From positions 1,488,001 to 1,552,000 of the forward strand of contig JADJXS010000001.1 of NCBI GenBank assembly GCA_016710275.1: a stretch of 64,000 nucleotides of DNA. The letters are read 5' to 3'. Position numbers and translations under genes: made by a program. Shown here piece after piece: positions 26,868-36,916 of the stretch (positions are counted from its first letter, which is position 1; every line of letters begins with the position of its first letter). This stretch comes from Phycisphaerales bacterium (GTDB lineage Bacteria; Planctomycetota; Phycisphaerae; UBA1845; Fen-1342). Below the pieces are notes generated by a model. It saw nothing but the letters and a program-made list of their open reading frames with translations, had not been told where the DNA came from and made no database searches.

Positions 26868-28755
26868 ATGGGGTTTCGTCGTGAGTTCGCCGTTGTTCTG
26901 GTTCTGTTCGGGTTGGGGGGGCAGCCAGGCGCTAGCCCAGCTTGACCCCGCGGATCCGTGGCCGAAGTTCGGGTGTGACGAACGAAACTCCAGTTTCAGC
27001 CCGTCACCTGGGCCGCACAGCCTGCCCGAGTTGCGCTGGGTAGCCCCAGCCGGCTTCGGTGCTACCTCTCCTGACGACAGCTACCAATCTCGGGGCAGCG
27101 CCGTGGTCGCGCGGATCAACAATCTGGAGTGCGTCATCGTCCCCGGCGTGTTTGCCGGCGAGTTCCCTGGTGTCCGGCTCCGCATTTTTCGGTTTCACCC
27201 CTGCGATCCTGCCCACGCGCCGGGCGGCGTCGCTGCTCCCATTGGTGAAATCAGCGTGTCGTCGGGGCCGGATGAATGGATGATCGGCACGCCGCTCGTG
27301 CTCGCAAACGAGCGCGTCGTGGTCCAGACCTCCCGGCGCGTCCGATGCTTTAATCTCAGCGCCATCAATCCGGCTTCAGCGTGCAGCGGAACACTTGTCC
27401 TGCCCACTACGCCGGAATGGCAGTTCCCTGCGGATGCCACGGTTTTCACATCTGAAGCGGCCTCCCCGGCGACGGGCAAGACCGGACCCGGCGGCATCGA
27501 TTTCGTCGTCGTTGTCGGCCGCCTGACCGCGAGTCACCCCACGCAGGTCGTTGTAGCGTTCCTGAATCCAATGACTGGAATCCCCTTTCATGTTATCCCG
27601 GTAGCCCAAGAGACGAACTCGATCACTTCGTGTCCCGCAATCGGCCCAATCGACGATAGACCGGGCTGGCACTTCACTTTTGTCACACTGATGCAAGCAA
27701 CTCCATTGTCCGGCTCGCCTCAGCTTTGCAGTGCGAATGTTGTGGCAATCGCGCTCGACCAGCCTTGGCACCTGTCCGTTCTTCGTTGGGCTCACACGGC
27801 CCGAAACTGGGGTTCGCCGGTCCTTCATCAAGACGGCGATCTCCTGCTGCCTTCCGACGATCCGAATGTTCATACATTCGACAACTTGCTCGACCCGCCG
27901 CTGCAGGATCCGCCGAATCCGTTGTGTCTTCGGCGAAGACACCCGCCGCAGGCCGTGGGGTCGTCGGTGTTCTCGGCAACGGTCGGCGTGTTTCCGGATC
28001 GCGTTGGCGTGACGTGGCAGGAATCGGGCGGCATTCTGTACCGCATCATCGACGGGCCATCCTCGCTAGTGGTCAGCGACAACGCCGGAGCGATTCCCAA
28101 CCATATTGGTGGCGCGCCCTTACTGGATGTTGCGGAGCGCTTCTACATGAACACCGATGGGGCTTCAAGGGTGTATGCCCGAAAGAAGTCGTTTCAGGAG
28201 GGAATCGACCGATTCGACGCCGGTTGGCGCGATCCGGTGACCGGCCTCCCCGTCTTGTATGAACCGCCAACGCCGTACAACACGGTCTTCCACTCTCAGC
28301 CTGCCGTCACTTCCGACGGCACGCTGATCTGCACAAACGAAGGGTATGTGCTCGCGCTTCGCCCGTTGCTCGGCGACTTCAACGGCGACGGCTGCCGCTC
28401 CAATTTCGACGTCGATCCCTTTGCCGATGCGCTGATGGATCTCCAGAAGTGGCGGGAGGACTTCGGGGATCCCATTGGAATCAACCTGGTCGGCATCGGC
28501 GATTGCAACAACGATGGTGAATTCAACAACTTCGACATCGACTGCTTCGTGGACCTGGTCGTCAATCACTCCGGCTGTCCCACCGGAGTTCCCGAGGAGA
28601 GCGAGCCGCAGGGACTGATGGGCGGCGGTGGTGAAGGCGAGGCCATGATGGCGGGCATGAGCGCCTTCGACGAAGACGACGGCCCGACCTGTCCGGCTCC
28701 CGACGCTCACTTTTGGCAGACCATCGCCCGCGTGCGGGCGAACTTCGGAGACTGA
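26868..28755 (+). CDS. Exported dockerin-like repeat protein; frame broken by a seven-G tract in the signal peptide
   Basis: ATG at 26868 has GGGAGG 8 nt upstream and starts a signal peptide (MGFRREFAVVLVLFGLGG). A run of seven G (26915-26921) then throws the frame out, and it stops shortly after. With six G the frame would continue as SQALA-QLDP, a normal signal-peptidase site, into the long frame that ends at 28755 (about 628 aa). The mature protein begins LDPADPWPKFGCDERNSS and resembles beta-propeller or PQQ-like exported proteins of planctomycetes. Two dockerin-like calcium repeats lie near the end: GDFNGDGCRSNFDVDPFAD and GDCNNDGEFNNFDIDCFVD. The next gene starts 2 nt after its stop. 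The function is unknown; the calcium repeats suggest a surface or extracellular site. Confidence 0.75.
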
Positions 28756-28757
28756 CC

Positions 28758-30218
28758 ATGACGACCAGAGACTTGTTCAGCTTCCGAACGGCGCAGCCGG
28801 GCACCGAGCATGGCCCCGGCGCCGCAGTACTGCGTGCCGCTGTGCGTTCCGCGGCGATGATCGCGTGCTGGTGCGCTGTGATCGCCCCTCCGATCGCAAG
28901 CGCCCAGTTCGTACACGAGAAGGTGATGGTCGGCGCGCGGCCGTACTACCTGTATCAGCAGCCATTCCCGGATCCGCCGGAGTATGTTGACGAGGTACGC
29001 ATGGTCGCGACGGCCGACGGCGGATGCGTCATGGCATACATCGCCGACTCGCTGATCCCCACCAAGCAGATCCTGCTCCAGGCGTTCGACTCCTGGGGTC
29101 GTCGCACGCTCGGCCCGATTCCCGTGGACTTCGATGAGTACCGCTCCATTTCTTTGGCCGTTCTGCCAGTCGGCGAGAATTACTGGGTCACCTGGGGCAA
29201 CAGCGGCGGCGCGTGGTTCAGGATCGTGGACTCCGATGGCGCGGTCACGCCGCGCCGCCAGTTGGATTCCTCGGTAGAGTATGCGGAACAGATCGCCCTT
29301 GCGACGAACAACACCATCGTAGCCGCCGCGTACGACAGCCTGGATGATCCGACGCCGCCCTTCGGCGTTTCGGGGCGTCTCTTCACGCCCGACGGCACGC
29401 CGCTGACCGGCACCTTGCCGATCGGCCACGATGCAGGCGGACAGGCATTCTGGTCTGGAACATTAGCCTTCGGCGCGGGTGGCACAATTCTCTACGCCTA
29501 TGATTGCTTCTTTCCTCATGCGGCGAGGGGAACGCGCTTTCGATTCGGCGGCAGCGACGGCTCGCTCGGGGGTGCGTTCCTTGCGCCGAGTCGATTACCG
29601 TTTGGCTCTGTTTATCCGAAATCAGACGGCGGCTACACACTGCTTGCGGGCAATGGAGTCGGATTGCCCGGAAACGTTGCCGAGGTATCGTGGCTGGATT
29701 CGAGCGCGGCGGTTCTCCGTCGTGTCTCTTTCGATTCAGATTTCACCGGAATCGCTTTCAACGCGCGGGGCGAGTTCATCACCAAGTACGCCTATACCAC
29801 TGCCGGGCCTCCCGAGTTGTCAATCACACTCTATGACTCGGCTGGGAACGTTGTTGTCAGCCGACTGCGGTTATACCGTCCGCCGGCGGAACAAGCATGG
29901 TCAAGCGGATCGCGTAACTTCGCTCTAGCCGACAACGGAGCAGTGTGGGTCTATTGGCGAAATGCCCTTGTTGCGGATGAGCACTACATCACACTCCTGC
30001 GCCCCATCTCGCCGGGCGATCTGAATGCCGACGACCGGACCAACGGTTTTGACGTTGACCCCTTCGTCCTGGCGCTGACCAATCGCGAAGCGTACCAGGC
30101 CGCGTTTCCGCACATTCCCCCGGAGGCCATCGACATCCTCGGCGACATGAACGGCGACGGCGTCCTCACCAACTTCGACATCGACCCCTTCGTCGACGCC
30201 CTCGTCAACGGGCCGTAG
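28758..30218 (+). CDS. Exported protein with two dockerin-like calcium repeats
   Basis: A 486-residue protein starting at ATG 28758, two bases after the preceding stop, with GGAG 8 nt upstream. The N-terminus has a hydrophobic segment AAMIACWCAVIAPPIASAQ, probably a signal peptide with a long basic N-region. The middle is a repetitive beta-rich region (DSDGAVTPRRQLDSS, ISLAVLPVGENYWVTWGN) with no named family. The C-terminus ends in GDLNADDRTNGFDVDPFVL and GDMNGDGVLTNFDIDPFVD, the same repeat pair as its upstream neighbour and the gene at 51350. Probably cotranscribed with the upstream gene; likely extracellular. Confidence 0.82.
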   Translation: MTTRDLFSFRTAQPGTEHGPGAAVLRAAVRSAAMIACWCAVIAPPIASAQFVHEKVMVGARPYYLYQQPFPDPPEYVDEVRMVATADGGCVMAYIADSLIPTKQILLQAFDSWGRRTLGPIPVDFDEYRSISLAVLPVGENYWVTWGNSGGAWFRIVDSDGAVTPRRQLDSSVEYAEQIALATNNTIVAAAYDSLDDPTPPFGVSGRLFTPDGTPLTGTLPIGHDAGGQAFWSGTLAFGAGGTILYAYDCFFPHAARGTRFRFGGSDGSLGGAFLAPSRLPFGSVYPKSDGGYTLLAGNGVGLPGNVAEVSWLDSSAAVLRRVSFDSDFTGIAFNARGEFITKYAYTTAGPPELSITLYDSAGNVVVSRLRLYRPPAEQAWSSGSRNFALADNGAVWVYWRNALVADEHYITLLRPISPGDLNADDRTNGFDVDPFVLALTNREAYQAAFPHIPPEAIDILGDMNGDGVLTNFDIDPFVDALVNGP

Positions 30219-30239
30219 AGAAAAATTGCGCAGGGTGTG

Positions 30240-30293
30240 TTCGGGCCGGCGTCGGGCGAATTCCCTCCATCAGCGCCGCGTGACCGGCCCGAA
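30240..30293. repeat. 54-bp dispersed repeat bounded by a 10-bp inverted repeat, copy A
   Basis: TTCGGGCCGG (30240-30249) and CCGGCCCGAA (30284-30293) enclose 34 nt. A related element of exactly the same length lies at 39692-39745, also about 5-20 nt past a stop codon; both are followed by CGCACC. May act as a transcription terminator. Confidence 0.7.
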
Positions 30294-30332
30294 CGCACCT
30301 CTTTGATCGCCGCGGCAGGCTTCACGACGCGC

Positions 30333-30407
30333 CGCCGCCCGGAAGGGCGGCGTTGCAGAATTCGGCGTTCCGAACGCATGCTTGCGCGGCGTACCGCGAA
30401 AGCACGC
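30333..30407. repeat. REP-like hairpin pair
   Basis: CGCCGCCC-GGAA-GGGCGGCG (30333-30352) is followed by GCATGCTTGCGCGG-CGTA-CCGCGAAAGCACGC (30376-30407). Both have counterparts in the cluster at 55082-55146; the second differs at a few stem positions. Confidence 0.75.
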
Positions 30408-30422
30408 CACCGGCCGCCGGCC

Positions 30423-32159
30423 CTACCCCCCGCGCAGCCCCGGAATGTCCACTCCCTTCTCGCGCGCCACCGTCGCCGCCAGCTCATAGCCCGCGTCCGC
30501 GTGCCGCATCACCCCCAGCCCCGGATCCGCCGTCAGGACGCGCTCCAGCCGCGCCGCCGCCCCCGGCGTCCCATCCGCGACGATCACCTGTCCCGCGTGA
30601 ATCGAGTACCCCATCCCCACCCCGCCGCCATGATGCACGCTCACCCACGTCGCGCCGCACGCCGTGTTCGACAGCGCGTTGAGAATCGGCCAGTCGGCCA
30701 CCGCGTCCGAGCCGTCCTTCATCGCCTCGGTCTCGCGATTCGGCGACGCCACCGAGCCGCAATCGAGGTGATCCCGCCCGATCACCAGCGGCGCGCTGAC
30801 GCGCCCCGTGCGAACCAGCTCATTGAACACCCGCCCCATTTTCGCCCGTTGCCCGTACTTCAGCCAGCAGATCCGCGCCGGCAACCCCTGAAACGCCACG
30901 CGCTCCCCCGCCAGCCGAATCCAGCGGGCCAGGTGCGGCTCATCGGGAAACGTGTCCAGCACCGCCTGATCGGTCACGGCGATGTCGCGCGGGTCGCCGC
31001 TCAGCGCCGCCCAGCGAAAAGGCCCGCTCCCTTCGCAGAACAGCGGCCGGATGTACTCCGGCACGAAGCCGGGAATGCGGAACGGGTCGAACGGCGCTGA
31101 GCCGATCGGCCGATAGTCGCCGCGCAGCACCGCCTCAACCGCGTGCCCGCGCAGGTTGTTGCCGTAGTCGAAAGTGATCGCCCCGCGCCGCTGAAGCTCC
31201 AGCATCGCCGCGACGTGCTCCGCCATCGTGCGATAGCTTGCGGCCGTGTAGCGCTGCGGGTCCGCCGCGCGCAGCGCCAGCGCGCTCTGCAGCGTCAGCG
31301 GGCGCATCTTTCCGTGCTCATCGGCAACCGCGCTGGGCACATACCCGGTCAGCGGGTCGTGCGCGGAGGTCTGGTCGGTCAGCACGTCGGGCGTGAGATT
31401 CCGCCGCACCAGTTCCGCCAGCAGATCGGCGATGTTCCCGATCCAGCCGATGCTCACCGCCCGCCCGGCCGCTTTCGCCTCCAGCGCTTCATTTATCGCC
31501 GCGTTCAGATCGTCCGTCATGCGGTCCACATAGCGCGTTCGGAGCCGCTTCTCGATCCGCGTTCGATCAACATCCGCCGCCAGCAGCACACCCTCGTTCA
31601 TCGTCGCGGCCAGCGGCTGCGCGCCGCCCATTCCGCCGAGACCCCCGGTCACCACCAGCCGCCCGCGCAACGAACCGCCGAAGTGCCGGCGGGCCAGCGC
31701 CGCGAACGTCTCGTACGTCCCCTGCAGAATCCCCTGTGTGCCGATATAGATCCAGCTTCCGGCCGTCATCTGCCCGTACATCATCAGCCCCAGCGCGTCG
31801 AGCCGCCGGAATTCATCCCAGGTGGCCCAGCGCGGCACCAGCATCGAATTGCTGATGAGCACGCGCGGTGCGTCGGCATGTGTGCGAATGACGCCGACCG
31901 CCCGCCCGGATTGCACCAGCATCGTCTCGTCGTCGCCCAATCGGCGAAGCGTGGCGACAATGCGGTCGAAATCCGGCCAACTGCGGGCCGCCTTGCCGAT
32001 CCCGCCGTAGACGACCAGTTCCTCAGGCAGTTCAGCCACCTCGGGATCGAGGTTGTTCATCAGCATCCGCAGCGCGGCCTCCTGAAGCCAACCGCGACAG
32101 GAGAGCGTGTTGCCGCGCGGGGCGCGAACAGCGGGACGGGCTTCGACGGCGACGGGCAT
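30423..32159 (-). CDS. hutU: Urocanate hydratase
   Basis: HutU converts urocanate to imidazolonepropionate in histidine degradation, with a tightly bound NAD+. The 578-residue protein has the family blocks [123 protein letters not shown] and [15 protein letters not shown]. The start ATG has GGAG 6 nt upstream and a TATAAT box about 27 nt before it. Length is close to the usual 550-560. No other hut gene is in the window, so histidine degradation genes are dispersed. Confidence 0.96.
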   Translation of the reverse strand: MPVAVEARPAVRAPRGNTLSCRGWLQEAALRMLMNNLDPEVAELPEELVVYGGIGKAARSWPDFDRIVATLRRLGDDETMLVQSGRAVGVIRTHADAPRVLISNSMLVPRWATWDEFRRLDALGLMMYGQMTAGSWIYIGTQGILQGTYETFAALARRHFGGSLRGRLVVTGGLGGMGGAQPLAATMNEGVLLAADVDRTRIEKRLRTRYVDRMTDDLNAAINEALEAKAAGRAVSIGWIGNIADLLAELVRRNLTPDVLTDQTSAHDPLTGYVPSAVADEHGKMRPLTLQSALALRAADPQRYTAASYRTMAEHVAAMLELQRRGAITFDYGNNLRGHAVEAVLRGDYRPIGSAPFDPFRIPGFVPEYIRPLFCEGSGPFRWAALSGDPRDIAVTDQAVLDTFPDEPHLARWIRLAGERVAFQGLPARICWLKYGQRAKMGRVFNELVRTGRVSAPLVIGRDHLDCGSVASPNRETEAMKDGSDAVADWPILNALSNTACGATWVSVHHGGGVGMGYSIHAGQVIVADGTPGAAARLERVLTADPGLGVMRHADAGYELAATVAREKGVDIPGLRGG

Positions 32160-32185
32160 GGTCGGCTCCGAATTGGAATGGTGCG

Positions 32186-32191
32186 ATTATA
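32186..32191 (-). promoter_or_regulatory. TATAAT box upstream of hutU
   Basis: Exact -10 consensus on the minus strand in the context CCGCG-TATAAT-CGCACC, giving a leader of about 20 nt that contains the GGAG ribosome site. No clear -35. Confidence 0.5.
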
Positions 32192-32359
32192 CGCGGCGGG
32201 TTCGGCCGCCGATGGAGGGTCGCCGTCGCGAAGCCCGGTGAAAACGGGCGGCGCGCGCCGACTGCCGGCACGTCGAATCGAGAAACCCAGTCGCAGCGCC
32301 CCCGTCGGGTTGAGTTAGGTCCAGCGGGACCGTGACGAATCGAGAAGCCCACCCGCGCG

Positions 32360-32365
32360 TATAAT
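32360..32365 (+). promoter_or_regulatory. TATAAT box upstream of argF
   Basis: Exact -10 consensus in the context GCGCG-TATAAT-CCCGCC, 85 nt upstream of the argF ATG. No clear -35. Confidence 0.45.
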
Positions 32366-32450
32366 CCCGCCCGCGCACAAGACGCCCTGCCCGGCCGGCG
32401 GGAGGGGCGCTGCAACGCGGCGCGGGTCGGGAAATTTCGGGAGTCGGCTC

Positions 32451-33385
32451 ATGGCGGCGACGGGTGTGCGGCATTTTCTATCCATGAAGGACATCTCCGC
32501 GGCGAGTGCGAGCGATTGATCGATCGCGCCGAAGAATTCCGCAAGGATCGCGAGGCGCTGCGCCGCCGCGCCCCCTTCGCCGGGCGGACGCTGGCGATGC
32601 TGTTCCAGAAGCCTTCGCTCCGGACGCGCGTCAGCTTCGAGACCGGCATGACGCTGATGGGGGGGCACGCGATTTACCTCGGTCCGGAGCAGAGCCGCCT
32701 CGGCGAGCGCGAGAGCGTCGAGGATTTCGCCCGCGTGCTTTGCCGCTATGCGTCCATGATCATGGCGCGCGTTTTCGGCCATGACATCGTCGAGGGACTG
32801 GCCCGGCACTCCGATGTTCCCGTCATCAACGGATTGAGCGATTTTGAGCACCCGTGTCAGATTCTGGCGGATTTGCAGACAATTCGGGCGCGCCTGGGCG
32901 GATTGGCCGGCGTGACGCTCGCCTTCATCGGCGACGGAAACAACGTCGCCCACTCGCTCCTGCTGGGGGGAGCGCTGGTCGGCATGAATGTCGTGGTGGC
33001 TTGTCCAAAGGGCTTTGAGCCCGCGGCCGGCGTCCTGCGCGATGCGACCGAGCTGGGCCGCGCCAGCGGCGCGAGTGTCCGCGTGGTGCATGACCCGCTG
33101 GAGGGCGCTGCCGGCGCCGACGTCTTGTACACCGACGTGTGGGCGTCCATGGGGCAGGAGGGCGAGGCGGCCGAACGGCGGGAGAAGTTCAAGGGGTTCC
33201 AGATCAACGAGCGGCTCGTCGCGGCAGCGTCAAAGCGGGCGATCATCCTGCACTGCCTGCCCGCCCACTACGGCGAGGAAATCGACTACGCCGCGTCGCG
33301 CCTCCCGTGCTCAGCGATCTTCGACCAGGCGGAGAACCGTATGCACGCCCAGAACGCGCTGATGGCGATGCTGATGGGCGTCTGA
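32451..33385 (+). CDS. argF: Ornithine carbamoyltransferase, with a one-base frameshift near residue 18
   Basis: ArgF makes citrulline from ornithine and carbamoyl phosphate. The ATG at 32451 has GGGAG 7 nt upstream and starts MAATGVRHFLSMKDISAA, the conserved family N-terminus. One base is then missing near 32501-32504; the frame stops after SASD, while the neighbouring frame gives ECERLIDRAEEFRKDREAL and runs to 33385. The remainder is complete: KPSLRTRVSFETGM (carbamoyl-phosphate site), FEHPCQILADL, IGDGNNVAHSL, TDVWASMGQE and ILHCLPAHYGEEI. So this is either an annotated-truncated gene with sequence error, or a true mutation that removes the N-terminal helix. Intact length would be about 311. 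Confidence 0.9.
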
Positions 33386-33535
33386 TCGGGTGGCCGTGAT
33401 AGCCGGTCGGGGCTGCCCTGTGCTTATGATCCGCGGGGTAGCGGCCGGCCGGCCGGGGCAGGGGGGATGGTGGGGGTTCCTCCGGTCGGAGTGGCCAATT
33501 TCGCATCGATCCGGTGCGATTTACGCAGGGGGGAC

Positions 33536-33563
33536 TTTACCGGAAGTTGTAGGAATGTATACT
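33536..33563 (+). promoter_or_regulatory. Candidate promoter for the small zinc-ribbon membrane protein
   Basis: TTTACC (33536-33541) and TATACT (33558-33563) with a 16-nt spacer, about 67 nt upstream of the ATG at 33630. Confidence 0.5.
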
Positions 33564-33629
33564 CATATGTTGCTCGGCGCAGCCCCACCGGCCGTCGGCC
33601 CGTGTTGCGGCTGCGCGCAAGGAGTATGA

Positions 33630-33932
33630 ATGAGACGGTCGATTCGCCGCGCGGCGGTCAATAAATTCCTGATTGTTGGCCTGGTTGTCCTCGCGGCAGG
33701 GGCGGGGCTGTATTGGGGAGTGCTGCGGACGCCGCCCGTAGACCCGGCCAAGATCGCGGATGCCGGGGAGGAGCACTCGCTTCGCTGCACCAAATGCGGA
33801 GTGCAGAAGCTCAACGGCGTAGAGGCGCAGAACATCGAGATCGACCTGGCGACCAACAAGAAGAAGTGCCCCAAGTGCTCGCAGTTCACCGCGGATTGGG
33901 GTGGCGGCGGCGCCCGTCGGCCCGGCGGATGA
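33630..33932 (+). CDS. Small membrane-anchored zinc-ribbon-like protein
   Basis: A 100-residue protein with AAGGAG 8 nt upstream of its ATG. A basic N-terminus is followed by one transmembrane helix (FLIVGLVVLAAGAGLYWGV), then a small domain with two CxxC pairs: RCTKCGVQ and KCPKCSQF, spaced like a zinc ribbon. It ends in a Gly/Arg tail. The family is not recognised; a role in membrane-associated metal or protein binding is possible. Single gene with its own promoter-like element, just before the prepilin-like gene. Confidence 0.72.
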   Translation: MRRSIRRAAVNKFLIVGLVVLAAGAGLYWGVLRTPPVDPAKIADAGEEHSLRCTKCGVQKLNGVEAQNIEIDLATNKKKCPKCSQFTADWGGGGARRPGG

Positions 33933-34125
33933 GCCGGTTCGGGCGCTTGTGAAGCAGGCGAAAAGTGCGCGTCGGGCGCTTGACGGAATAGCCGCTCGCC
34001 CGTCCCGCTTGATAAGGATGTAGAGGAACTGACGGTTTCGGACAACGTGGATGCGGGCGTCTCGGGCGTTTTATATTCCTAACGCTCTTCCCGGCGGCGC
34101 TTCGCGAAACAGTGGAGGCATTTGT

Positions 34126-35187
34126 ATGAAGAAGATTCAGAGCAGGGGATTCACGCTGATCGAGTTGCTGGTCGTGGTCGCAATCATCGCGTTGCTGATC
34201 TCGATCCTGCTGCCGGCCCTTAATGAGGCCCGCGAGCAGGCCAAGCGGCTGGTATGCGGCACGAATCTCAAGGGCGTCGCGACGGCGTTTCACACCTACG
34301 CCACGGAGGATCCGAAGGAGCTGATCGTTCCGGTCCACCGCATGCACGTCAACAACAACCAGGGCTTCTGGGACGGCACCGAGTGGTGCATTCGCACGAT
34401 GCAGCCGACGTCGTGGGGCGGCATGACCGCGATTCGTCCGTTCCCCACCGGCGCATCGAGCGCCCCGCACGGCACGCTCGAAACAGGCAACAGCGCCGTC
34501 TGGGCGGCCCGCACGCGCCCGCTCAACAAGTACCTCTACGGCTCGCTCGGCACGAAGGACGCCAAGGACCTGAAGTTCTTCAAGTGCCCCTCCGACATCG
34601 GCTATCCGCGCGACAGCCGCATCCGTGACGTTCCACTGGCGGCGACCAACATCCCGCTTTGGGAAATCACCGGCAACAGCTACCGCATCGGCCAGAGCGG
34701 CATTTTCTGGACTACCGGCGGCAGCAGCTACCTCGGTGCATTCAGCGTCGCCCCGTTCGGTCACAAGCTCTCCTCCCTGAAAAACCTGCAAGGCCAGCTC
34801 ATGGCGGCCGAGGCGCTGATCTACGAAATGACGCCGCTCGATCCGACGGAGTCGGTCATCTCCAAGAAGTACGTCGGCTGGCACCGCCGCGTTTCGCAGG
34901 ACAACGCCATGTTCGCGGACGGCAGCGTCCGCAACATCACCGTCACGAACCTGATGCGCTTCCAGGCCACCGAGCTGGAAGCCATGAACATCGGCCAGCC
35001 CAACAGCGGCAATGAGAGCTTCCTGCGCCGTGGCGACCAGCACCGCATCGACTGCTGGCCCGCCCCGGGCGCGCTGGTCCGCATTTTCTCCGGCGGCACC
35101 ACCCCGACTCCGGTCGGCGGCGGCGGCGGCAATATTGACTTCACGAAGTGGCCGTTCCCCGGCTATGAGGACAACATGAAGCCCTAG
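34126..35187 (+). CDS. Prepilin-type N-terminal cleavage/methylation protein, copy 2
   Basis: A 353-residue protein; ATG at 34126 has GGAGG 8 nt upstream. The leader MKKIQSRG is cut before [20 protein letters not shown], a classic type IV prepilin signal with Glu5. The globular domain contains [40 protein letters not shown] and [18 protein letters not shown]. It is a paralogue of 1026-2063. A Gly-rich stretch (VGGGGGN) precedes the C-terminal WPFPGYEDN. Probably a major or minor pseudopilin, or an exported surface protein. A strong hairpin follows its stop, so it is likely a single-gene transcript. Confidence 0.88.
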   Translation: MKKIQSRGFTLIELLVVVAIIALLISILLPALNEAREQAKRLVCGTNLKGVATAFHTYATEDPKELIVPVHRMHVNNNQGFWDGTEWCIRTMQPTSWGGMTAIRPFPTGASSAPHGTLETGNSAVWAARTRPLNKYLYGSLGTKDAKDLKFFKCPSDIGYPRDSRIRDVPLAATNIPLWEITGNSYRIGQSGIFWTTGGSSYLGAFSVAPFGHKLSSLKNLQGQLMAAEALIYEMTPLDPTESVISKKYVGWHRRVSQDNAMFADGSVRNITVTNLMRFQATELEAMNIGQPNSGNESFLRRGDQHRIDCWPAPGALVRIFSGGTTPTPVGGGGGNIDFTKWPFPGYEDNMKP

Positions 35188-35222
35188 TCGCTGCCTGCGA
35201 CTCACTGGGTCCATTCACATTC

Positions 35223-35266
35223 ACCGTGGGCCGTCGCACCATGTTCAGGTTGCGGCGGCCCGCGGT
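35223..35266 (+). terminator. Strong hairpin after prepilin-like gene copy 2
   Basis: ACCGTGGGCCGTCGCA (35223-35238) pairs along all 16 positions, with two G-T pairs, with TGCGGCGGCCCGCGGT (35251-35266) around a 12-nt loop. GCGTTTG follows, a weak T-run. Confidence 0.7.
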
Positions 35267-35277
35267 GCGTTTGAGCC

Positions 35278-35329
35278 GCCCCGCGCCCGCTCCGCCCCGC
35301 GCCCGCTCCGCCCCGCGCCCGCTCCGCCC
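35278..35329. repeat. 16-bp tandem repeat, 3.25 copies
   Basis: GCCCCGCGCCCGCTCC repeated three times without change plus GCCC. Confidence 0.85.
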
Positions 35330-35577
35330 ATCCCTGTGAGCGGGCTGATAACGCCTGCCGCTGCGCAGCGCAAACCGCCGCGAATTTGCGCGAATCAGCG
35401 CCGATCGGCGCGATCATGCGCACAATCGCAGGTCGGCGCGGAAATCGCCGATGCGCCTCCGCTCCCGCAATCGCACGCACGGAGCGCCGTAGAATCGGAG
35501 TGGGTCGTCGATCGTCCGAAGAGTGTGACGGGCGGTTGGCGGCCCGGGGTTCGCGCAACCTGGGATGAGGCGCTGGT

Positions 35578-36711
35578 ATGTCGTTCAAGCTCGAAGAAAT
35601 CCGCGAGAAGTTCCCCATTACGCGGAACTACAACTTCATGAACCACGCTGCCGTTGCGCCGATGTCGCGACCGGCGGCGGAGGCGATGTGCGGTTACGCC
35701 ACCGAGTTGTCCGGCTCAGCCTACCTGCAGGGCACCTACTACCGCGCCGCCGAGCGCGTCCGCCTCCTCGCCGCCCGGCTGATTCACGCCGACCCGGCCG
35801 AGATCACCTTCACGAAAAATACTTCGGAGGGTGTGAATTACGTCGCCGGCGGCGTGCAGTGGGTCACCGGCGACAACATCGTCTCCACGTCGATGGAGTT
35901 TCCCGCCAACGTCTATCCCTGGCTGGCGCTGCAGCCGCGCGGCGTCACGCTGCGCAGCGTGCAGGAGGAGGAGGGCCGCATCCCCTTTGACCGCATCGCG
36001 GCGGCGATCGACCGCCGCACGCGGCTGGTCACCATCTCGGCGGTGCAGTGGTCCAACGGCTTTCGCGTGGACCTGGTTCGCCTCGGCGAATTGTGCCGCG
36101 AGAAGGGCGTCCTGCTGTTCGTCGATGCGATCCAGGCGCTGGGCGTGCACCCCCTCGACGTGCGGGCGATGAACATCGACTTCCTGGCCGCCGGGGCGCA
36201 CAAGTGGCTGTGCGGGCCGGAGGGAATCGGGATCTTCTACTGCAAGCGCGAATTGATCGGTCACATCCGGCCGACCGAGATCGGCTACATGGGCATGAAG
36301 CACGGCTACGAGAGCGGCGAGATCCGCATGGATCCGCACGACGACGCACGGCGCTTCGACAGCGGCTCATACAACCTGGCCGGCGTCTGCGCCCTGGGCG
36401 CTTCGATCCAAATGCTGCTGGACGTGGGGATGGACCAGGTGCAGGTGCGGGTGAAGCAGTTGACGGATCAGATCGCGGAGGGCGCCCGCTCCCGCGGCTG
36501 GACGGTTCACAGCCCGCGCACCGCCAGCGAGTGGAGCGGGATCGTGAGCCTCTCCTGCGACCGGCACGAAGTGGACGCGCTGCGCAAGCACCTGCGCAGC
36601 GAGTACCGCATCATCGTGGCCAACCGCTTCGGTCGGCTGCGGGCCAGCCCGCACTTCTACAACACCGCCGACGAGGTTCAGCAACTGGTGGACGCGCTCC
36701 CGGCCCGCTGA
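35578..36711 (+). CDS. Class V aminotransferase / cysteine desulfurase-like PLP enzyme
   Basis: A 377-residue fold-type I PLP enzyme of aminotransferase class V. YNFMNHAAVAPMS and FTKNTSEGVNYVAGG bind cofactor phosphate; VDAIQALGVHPLDV holds the PLP-contacting Asp; FLAAGAHKWLCGPEGIGIFY carries the Schiff-base Lys209. It lacks an obvious active-site Cys loop of true cysteine desulfurases, and VSLSCDRHEVDAL lies in the C-terminal domain. Closest in style to the kynureninase/isopenicillin-epimerase-like group; substrate unknown. Single gene upstream of a nucleotide-sugar dehydrogenase on the same strand with about 200 nt between. Confidence 0.88.
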   Translation: MSFKLEEIREKFPITRNYNFMNHAAVAPMSRPAAEAMCGYATELSGSAYLQGTYYRAAERVRLLAARLIHADPAEITFTKNTSEGVNYVAGGVQWVTGDNIVSTSMEFPANVYPWLALQPRGVTLRSVQEEEGRIPFDRIAAAIDRRTRLVTISAVQWSNGFRVDLVRLGELCREKGVLLFVDAIQALGVHPLDVRAMNIDFLAAGAHKWLCGPEGIGIFYCKRELIGHIRPTEIGYMGMKHGYESGEIRMDPHDDARRFDSGSYNLAGVCALGASIQMLLDVGMDQVQVRVKQLTDQIAEGARSRGWTVHSPRTASEWSGIVSLSCDRHEVDALRKHLRSEYRIIVANRFGRLRASPHFYNTADEVQQLVDALPAR

Positions 36712-36916
36712 GAAGCCCCGCACGGGCGCAGAAAATCGCCCGCCTCCGGCACAATTCCAGCACTGTCGGATACTTGCCGACGTAGAAAGAGTCCGTTAGA
36801 ACGGCCCGCTCGCCGTCCGCCCCCGTCGCGACACAAGGTCGCGCAGGCAATGCGCGGACCAGTGACGGGGCGACCGCGCGACCGTCCCGTCGGCGACCCC
36901 CTGGGAGTGACTTTCG

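Larger units (their letters stand above)
35188..35577. other. Gene-free stretch with terminator and tandem repeat
   Basis: 390 bases without a gene. They contain the 16-bp-stem hairpin at 35223-35266 and the 16-bp tandem repeat at 35278-35329. Nothing recognisable from 35330 on. Confidence 0.6.
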
